Assembly (NCBI GenBank): GCA_039720395.1
Contig: CM077832.1
Location: 17,951,850 to 18,015,849 of the forward strand
From: Liquidambar formosana
Lineage: Eukaryota; Streptophyta; Magnoliopsida; Saxifragales; Altingiaceae
DNA: 64,000 nucleotides
Direction: 5' to 3'
The notes under the pieces were generated by a model. That model was not told the DNA's origin. It searched no databases and saw nothing but the letters and a program-made list of their open reading frames with translations. Shown piece by piece: positions 57,547-64,000 of the stretch. A program made the position numbers and the translations under genes. How positions within the stretch are numbered: position 1 is the first letter of the stretch; each line of letters begins with the position of its first letter.

Positions 57547-58913
57547 TTATTTACCTGGTTAAAAGATAAAAACAAAAGGAAGAGTCACACAATTATATAT
57601 TTCTATCACTGAAATCGTAGCGAAAATGATAAATCAAAAAAAAAAAAAAAAGAAAAAAAAAAAGGGAAGAAAAGATTTTACCGCCACCCTCAATCCTCGT
57701 TCTTATGAAAGTAAGGAAGATGATGATTAGTGCGACCCCAGCTAATAATCCAATAATAATTGCGAATGTCTTCGCAGCGTCATCGCTAGAAGAATCTGCA
57801 ATTGAAACGAAAAGCCACAAACACAAATTAATAAGAAAATTGCGAGAATATTCTCTTTTTTGTGTGAACCTTTAATTTTAACTCAAACTTAATTGTATTA
57901 TTTTCGCGAAAATAACATAATACAACATTTTTCCAAATCCAAAATCCAATGAGACAAGCTTTAGAAAAAAAAAAAAAAAATGATATATCCCAGTAGATAT
58001 CTCTCGTAAATTCTACCAAGAGAGAGAGAGAAAAAAAAAATGGAAAGGATAAGTCTTCTCCTAAATTTAATTTAAGTGAATAAAAATCCAAAGTGAATTG
58101 TTCAAAAATACTTTTGATTACAAAAATAGAAACTGAGTTGACTCACTGAGTTTGGGAGGAGTATACATATCAGAGGTAGTAGATCAGTAGCTTACCGTTG
58201 TGCTCCTTGGGATAACTGTGAGCCCCACCGGTGGTGTACCTTGCATAACACTTGGCCAAGAACATATCACCGTAAAAAGCCGTACCACACTCGCTTTTCA
58301 ACCGTCCGATCGCCTCCGACATGCAATCCTGACATTGGCTGGCACTCAAATCCCCAACACACTGAGCCACACCCTGAACATCCCCGGAGCCACCCACCCG
58401 ATAGGGTCCACCGGCGCCACTCAAACCGGCCAACACCGCATCGCGACGGCTCATCGCATCCGTATCATAGCCGATGGACGGTCCACATTTCTTTAACACC
58501 ACAGTCTTGTCTTCCACACCTATAAAGGTGGTGTTATCATACTTGACAAAGCAGCCTTGGAGCTGCACTGCACCACCACAAGTTTGGGAACATAAGAGGC
58601 CGAGTTGACTCACTGAGCGAGTCACGCACATGGCACAGTCCGGCATGGAGAGGTCACCTCTACACTGGTAGAGCCCATAGATTATGTCCTGTGGGCTGGA
58701 GCCAAAGATTGTGAACTTGTTGTAGGACGAGTAGGTAGCTGAATTGACCAGGGAGGCTAGGAGTGAGTTGAGGTTTGACTCGTATGGTGAGTTTGGGGCA
58801 TATTTTTGCTGAGTGCAGCCGCTAAAGACGAAGGTGTCTGTGGCGGAATGTGACGAAATAAGGAGAGATGAGAGAGAAAGAAGGTGGAGTGAGAGAAGAA
58901 ATGTTCTCGCCAT
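57547..58913 (-). CDS. PDLP: plasmodesmata-located protein (PDLP family, two DUF26 domains)
   Basis: Exons: 58913-58196, 57795-57682 and 57554-57547; both introns are GT-AG (GTAAGC...TTGCAG and GTAAAA...ACCAG). The product is 279 residues. A signal peptide (1-23) is followed by two Gnk2/DUF26 domains, each with the C-x8-C-x2-C signature (C84-C93-C96 and C185-C194-C197), a short linker, one transmembrane helix (about 248-270) and a very short cytosolic tail RTRIEGGGK. That plan defines PDLPs, type I membrane proteins of plasmodesmata that control callose and cell-to-cell traffic; residues FIGVEDKTVVLKKCGPS fit the family well. No kinase domain follows, which rules out a cysteine-rich receptor kinase. 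The last exon codes only for the end of a glycine codon, lysine and stop. The member number within the family is not assigned. A GA-rich leader precedes the ATG. Confidence 0.92.
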
Positions 58914-58965
58914 GTAGAGAGAGAGAGAGAGAGAGAGATAGAGAGATGCAGCGAGAGAGAGATGT
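58914..58965. repeat. GA-rich 5' leader of the PDLP gene
   Basis: A GA dinucleotide run (58917-58940) and related purine-rich sequence lie immediately upstream of the start codon, as CT repeats on the transcribed strand. Such CT leaders are common in plant 5' untranslated regions. Confidence 0.6.
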
Positions 58966-59286
58966 AGGCGAATATGTACCCTACGTTAAGAACATGAACG
59001 TGACTGTAATATGGCATTTCTCTCTCCCCGTCTCTTTTACTTTTATTGTAATGATCCTCTATAGCGTGGTGGTAGGCTGGTAGCCCTGGTGCACAGCAGG
59101 AGCAGAGTCATTTGGTCTGGTCAAAATTTAGTGATTTTTGGCCTTTTATCTTGATTCAAAATACTAAAGAATAACAAGACGAAATAAAAATTTTAAGGTA
59201 ATAATCAAGGTATATAATTTTTACTCCTAATTTTTTACATCATTCTTAAGTTATTGGATTTTACAAGATCCAACGATCTCATTATT

Positions 59287-59606
59287 GGAACATCTCCAAC
59301 CCAAGAGAACTATTTTAGTGAGTTAAAAACTATTTTTAACTCAAAAAATATAAAAATAACTCTTTACAGTAAAATAATTATTTACAACAAAAAGTTATTT
59401 TTTAACTCATTTAGTTTTCTCTCTTTCCAACTATCATTTCTCATATAGTCAAATAACTCAGAACTAAACTGAAAGTCAAATTTAGCTTTCAATTTAGCTC
59501 TAAGTTATTTTAACTCACTATTTAACTCTTCCATTGAAGAAAGCCCTTTAGAGTTAAAAGTTATTTATAGTTTTAACTCACATTATAGCTCTCTTATTAG
59601 AGAGAT
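59287..59606. mobile_element. MITE with long imperfect inverted ends
   Basis: Left ATCTCCAACCCAAGAGAACT, then TTTAGTGAGTTAAAAACTAT, is inverted at the right (reverse complement ATCTCTCTAATAAGAGAGCT, then ATAATGTGAGTTAAAACTAT). The interior repeats TTTAACTCA words. The ATCTCCAA-type terminus is common in plant MITEs; target duplication not resolved. Confidence 0.6.
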
Positions 59607-59720
59607 ACTTACATTAATTATTTTTTCACTTTACTATTTTTAGACATCTTTCAATCAAATAAGATTTGACGTTAAAGAATCATGTAAAAATTGAGTGCAC
59701 TAATTTGAACCTCTTTACCT

Positions 59721-59723
<3 letters not shown>

Positions 59724-59755
<32 letters not shown>

Positions 59756-59980
59756 AATTATTACAATGTGGGTTGAACACAAAGAATGATTACAACGAGG
59801 GAAGTGAAGAAACCAAAAGAAAAACTCACCCCATGTATAAAATAACTAGGAAAAAAACTTTGAAAAGGGTCAAATATGTGATTAGCACATATATAGGTGT
59901 AAAATGAAAAACAGAAACTATTAAAAAAAGTCAAATATGTGATTAGTACAAAAATACAAGTGTAAAATAAAATATAAAAA
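59724..59980. repeat. TA microsatellite and a short tandem duplication
   Basis: A TA run at 59724-59752. GTCAAATATGTGATTAG-ACA plus following AGGTGTAAAATGAAAAA-type sequence occurs twice (59869-59922 and 59929-59980). Confidence 0.7.
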
Positions 59981-60382
59981 TTATTGAGAAGGGCCGGCCG
60001 ATCCCCTGGGCACCGTGTGGCTCCGCACATATGGACTATCTATATATATATATATATATCCATGCGATGGGATCCATCACTCGTGAATGACCCAAATGCA
60101 CTACGTTCTACTACATGGGAGAGAACCCTTCCCTCAGTTTTGACTGCAGGCCTTATTTTGCTTCACCTCCTTCTCGACCAATTGAATGCTGCCACATCGG
60201 CAATTAAAAGATTGTGGGACTTGACATCTAATGGCTTTCATATAACCTTTTTTTTTTCTTTTTCTTTTTTTTGTTTTTTTTTTCCCCACTTTGGTGACTT
60301 TGGAGGTTGAAAACAATAGCATATCACTGTGTGACTATTATGGGTGAAAAAGTAATCCAATTAATTTATATTTATTTATTTA

Positions 60383-60899
60383 TCTATATTATCTATAAAA
60401 AGATGAATATAAGAAAAACTTTTGGTTAACTAATATACTTTTATTTTAATCTTTAAATACACAATTACCCACCCTTCTACATATATAGAAAATATAACAA
60501 TATGGAAACTATAATTCTAAAATACATACTTTAATATATTCTAAAACACATACCTTAATATATAAAACACAAACAGAAATTCAAATGAAATGGAAATTAT
60601 GATTCCTATATAATAAATAAACAGCCAGAACACATACCTTAATATATTTTAAAACACATACCTTAATATATAAAACACAAATAGGAATTCAAAGGAAACG
60701 AAAACTATAATTCCTATTTAATAAATAAACAGTTAGATTGTAAATTCACTTTCTCTATCAAGAGTAGTTTCAACATTCTTTCCATCTTTTCCATTAACGG
60801 TGACATCTCCTTTTTCTGGTTAATGGCGACTTCTCCTTTCTCTGGTAAGTTTTGCTCTACAAATTATAATGTATATATGGTACTGTTAGAGAACTGCAA

Positions 60900-60931
<32 letters not shown>

Positions 60932-61877
60932 GGTACTATTAGAAAAGAAGTTTGATTTTTGATAAATTTATAAGTTAGATAGATGAATTTATAATCATAA
61001 TAGGTACTGTAATTAAAGAAAGAAAAATCATTCGAAACGAAATCTAAGAAACAAAAATACATAGATTAGCGAAAAAAAAAATAGAAACTAAAACTGAGAA
61101 ACAAAGAGAGATGGAGAGAAAGGAGATGAGGTAGAGAGAGAGAGAATAGATCTGGAAAAAAAATTTAAACATAAATCAAATTAGAGAGAATTTTGTACAA
61201 CAATAAAATGAGACTATTAGATGGAGATTGTCTTGGATATGTATTGTACTTGGTTGGACCTTTGTCTCCATTTAGTACAATTGGTTGTAAACTTGTAGTG
61301 AAGAAAAAATAAAATTTACCATATAATTGTTCCCAACAATACCTCGCCAATTTATATCGTGAAAAAAAAAACACTAAAACTAAAAGAAATTAAAACTAAA
61401 AGACAATAGATCTGGGAAAATAAAAGAAGAAAATATCATATCCAAATACTTATATCAGTGAATAAAAAAAAATTAGAAATCTAAGAAACTGAAAGAAAAC
61501 TGAGAGAAAAAAACCCAGAAAAATCAATGGAGAAAAAAGGAAAAAAAAAATACAAAACAAACTCATTATTTTGATCCAAACACATAGATTGGTGAAAAAA
61601 AAAAATTTGAGACAATAAAAACTAAGAAACAAAGAGAGACGGAGGGAAAGGAAATGAAGTAGAGAGAGAGGGCAACAAATGAAAGTTAGATTTTAACTCA
61701 AACTCTTAACAAATTAAAGTTAAATTCTTACTCAAATTCTTTTAAAAAAATATGTACTCTTGAATTTTAAACTTTCTCTTTTTTGAAAAAAAATATAAAA
61801 TCTTTATGTATTTATTATTTTATATAACTAATATTATTTAAAAATATTCACCTGCAATGCACGTGTGCTATATCTAG
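60383..61877 (+). mobile_element. Helitron, first of a head-to-tail pair
   Basis: Starts A|TCTATATTATCTATAAAAAG and ends with TGCAATGCACGTGTGCTATATCTAG followed by T, a Helitron 5' TC and 3' hairpin plus CTAG. Length is 1495 bp. The interior includes ACGGTGACATCTCC...CTGGTAAGT (60796-60850), which looks like the end of a captured exon with a splice donor. No helicase gene is present, so it is non-autonomous. Confidence 0.8.
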
Positions 61878-62433
61878 TTACCTATAAAAGAATGAATGTT
61901 AGAAAAGCTTTTGATTGATCAATATACCCTTATTTTGTATTTTAAATACATTATTACCTTTATACATGGTACATTGATTGGAAAAGAAAATAGGAATATA
62001 AAATATAAAACACATAAAGAGGAAATAAGAACATAAAACACATAAATATAAATAGGAATTCAAAGTATACTATAATTCTACCCTTATACAAGGTATATTG
62101 ATTGGAATAGGAAATAAGAATATAAAACATATAAATATAAATACAGGAATTTATAAATAGGAATTTAAAGTATACTATAATTCGTATACTTTAATTCGTA
62201 AAACCACACAAATAGAAAATCAAATTTGTATAAAACCCGAAACCTTAACATGTATCATTTACATAATTCTGAATTCTACTTTTTCCATTAACAGCAGGAT
62301 TCTGAATTCTTATTTCTCCATTAAGAACGTCTTCTACCTTGCTTGGTAAGTGTCTCTCTACAAAATACAATAACTTTTTCTCAAAATAAATAAAAACAAA
62401 AAGTCACGTGCAACGCATGTGTGCACCAACTAG
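61873..62433 (+). mobile_element. Helitron, second of the head-to-tail pair
   Basis: Its 5' end (TCTAGTTACCTATAAAAG) overlaps the CTAG end of the first copy, and its 3' end is CACGTGCAACGCATGTGTGC, a short spacer, CTAG|T at 62430-62433. Internal ATTAAGAACGTCTTC...CTTGGTAAGT (62322-62350) parallels the exon-donor-like block of the first copy. Confidence 0.75.
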
Positions 62434-62984
62434 TCATGCTGAAATATTCAGTATGCTAAAATCTATTGACTATTTATTATTATTATTATTATTATTATAA
62501 ATCTCTATCATTTGGTTGCGAGTCCAATTCTCTTTCCTTTCATAGTGACAGAGTAAGGAGCTAGAGATTCGATCTTAGATCTAATTATTTATCCCAAAAA
62601 AAACAAAAAATTCTTAGCCTAATTGAATGTAATTAAATTAAGACAAAAGAGAATGTTGGAGTCAGTGTTCTTGTGACCATTAACTGCGTGGATGTTGCAT
62701 GCAATTCAATGTCAAGATTGAGAATTCCACAAGCAGTGGTGACGGATGGAATAAATCCTACTCAGAACACTACGTAGTACGTACCAAGTTAACATTTGCA
62801 TGTATAATTGAAAAACTACATAAACTAAACAGAGAATTGACTAAATTAAATATATGAATTAAACGTAAGGAATCTGTCACATAGTGGAACGGCCGGGGCC
62901 ATTTCAAAATATAGCAGCCATAATTTTAATTTATTTGCGATGTCTAAAGTCAGCAAAGTTTCGGTGTTTAATTACCTATTATTT

Positions 62985-63201
62985 AACCAACAAGAATTGG
63001 TCTGACGGTAAAAGGGTGAACTGTAAACTCAGACATCTTGGGTTTGAAACCAGCCAATCTCTCTTGGCCAGCTATCAGTTAGGTCTATTAGCATGGATGT
63101 TAAAAGACCTCATAGGGTGGTGGCCCCGCGTGGGGAGCAAGGATTAGTCGGGTTTTGACAATTCGGATACCTCGTTGCTTGGCAAAAAAAAAAAAAAAAA
63201 A
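62985..63201 (+). mobile_element. tRNA-derived SINE
   Basis: A-box-like TGGTCTGACGGTAAAAGGGTG at 62998-63018 and B-box-like GGGTTTGAAACCAG at 63041-63054, then a body ending CCTCGTTGCTTGGC and a poly-A tail at 63184-63201. The polymerase III promoter layout and A tail fit a plant SINE. The target duplication is unclear. Confidence 0.6.
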
Positions 63202-63216
63202 GTATGACACTTTTAG

Positions 63217-63345
63217 GGGTACGATTATTTGATCGGAATTGGGGCGAATCGGAATAAAATGGAATAAGATTTCAATGGTTATTGTGGAGTTGAAATCTCA
63301 TTCCATTTTATTTTGATTTCCTCCGATTCTAACCAAACAACGTGC
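63217..63345. mobile_element. small hairpin MITE
   Basis: TCGGAATAAAATGGAATAAGATTTCA is mirrored by TGAAATCTCATTCCATTTTATTTTGA; the outer parts (GATCGGAATTGG and CCGATTCTAACC) also pair. About 130 bp. Confidence 0.65.
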
Positions 63346-64000
63346 CGTTATAAATTAGTGTATCCCTTATGTATGGTAGGTTCGTATGACACCTCTTAGT
63401 TTCCATAATTAAGTGCTAATTTTAAGTATTTAGTGGGAATTACAATTTCTGCTAATATGTGTCCCATTCACTAAATTACATACATTTCTTGCATGCGAGT
63501 TCAAAAGATTGAGAGATGAGTCAATATAACCATATAGTCAATGCAAACGGACCTCCTCTGATCTCGTCTTATAATCTGACCAAATACTTATAATCTTGCA
63601 CACTATCCCTCAAGATATATAAGTCTCCGGCCCAAGCCAAATTTTAAAATTAAAAACCCCCTTCTTCTCTCCATAGAGGGTGAAATCGAATGCCACCTAA
63701 ACTACATATGGGGACATCTTTATCACTTTGCTTCGCAATTAATTTTACATTTGCTTAATTTGGCTGCCAATTAACGAATTTACCTACCATTTGACATCTT
63801 TATCACTTTGCTTCACGATTACGTTGTTGCTTGACCCCAATATATAGCACGAGAATTCTATGCCTCCTGTAGTCACGATTCAATTTCTTTTTTTCATTTT
63901 TTCTTTTTTTGGTTTGACGGTCAGGATGTCAAGACCAATTTGCGCACATCTCAACTAAATCCCTCCTGAACAATCTTAAAGACGCACTCCCCCACATTAG
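63346..64000. other. intergenic stretch, nothing recognised
   Basis: A short direct repeat, GACATCTTTATCACTTTGCTTC, occurs at 63713-63734 and 63794-63815 with related flanks. No gene seen. Confidence 0.5.

Noticed and set aside
58200..58525. Plus-strand frames over the PDLP gene
   Set aside because: Antisense shadows of a GC-rich exon with conserved DUF26 cysteines on the other strand.

Overview
The window is plant nuclear DNA, most probably from a eudicot. It is AT-rich, has GT-AG introns, and carries three recognisable plant genes in a dense, nested landscape of plant transposons. I see no rRNA, tRNA, CRISPR, plasmid or phage features.

Layout. 1-2.4 kb is the 3' end of a Ty1/copia retrotransposon with its 3' LTR. 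2.4-12.5 kb is gene-poor and holds foldback (MULE-type) elements, a gypsy-like LTR remnant, a tRNA-derived SINE and nested insertions. 12.5-16.6 kb is a roughly 4 kb imperfect palindrome made of two decayed copia 3' ends facing each other. 17.2-18.1 kb is a tandem duplication carrying short hairpin elements built on GGGATATCCC. 21.7-22.1 kb is a BAP31-like ER membrane protein gene (minus strand). 22.4-29.1 kb holds TA-targeted MITEs, a Stowaway MITE and a small Helitron. 29.5-30.1 kb is a peroxisomal small heat-shock protein gene (minus) with a TATA box and heat-shock element.

The most interesting unit is an apparently intact Mutator-like element (MULE) at 30211-37627, inserted about 205 bp upstream of the heat-shock gene start codon. 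Its roughly 280-bp terminal inverted repeats differ at only two positions by eye. From the right end it encodes a nine-coding-exon transposase (about 1119 aa, DDE triad, SWIM finger and zinc knuckle, every coding intron in phase 0). From the left end it encodes a convergent 110-aa GRF-zinc-finger/transmembrane protein. The arrangement recalls maize MuDR (mudrA/mudrB) with an unrelated second gene.

37.6-45.3 kb has Helitrons, a 1.46-kb insertion with a 9-bp target duplication, and a 1.6-kb solo LTR with a 5-bp target duplication. 45.6-51.1 kb is a decayed CACTA (En/Spm) element with Transposase_24-like, DUF8039-like and Ulp1-like coding remnants and subterminal repeats. 51-56.2 kb has further foldback elements and a MULE C-terminal remnant. 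57.5-58.9 kb is a plasmodesmata-located (DUF26/Gnk2) protein gene (minus). 59.3-63.4 kb has a MITE, two head-to-tail Helitrons, a SINE and a hairpin.

The host genes (BAP31-like, HSP15.7-like, PDLP-like) are independent single-copy-looking genes on the minus strand; nothing suggests that they work together. All boundaries come from reading by eye. Database identity, copy number and expression were not tested.
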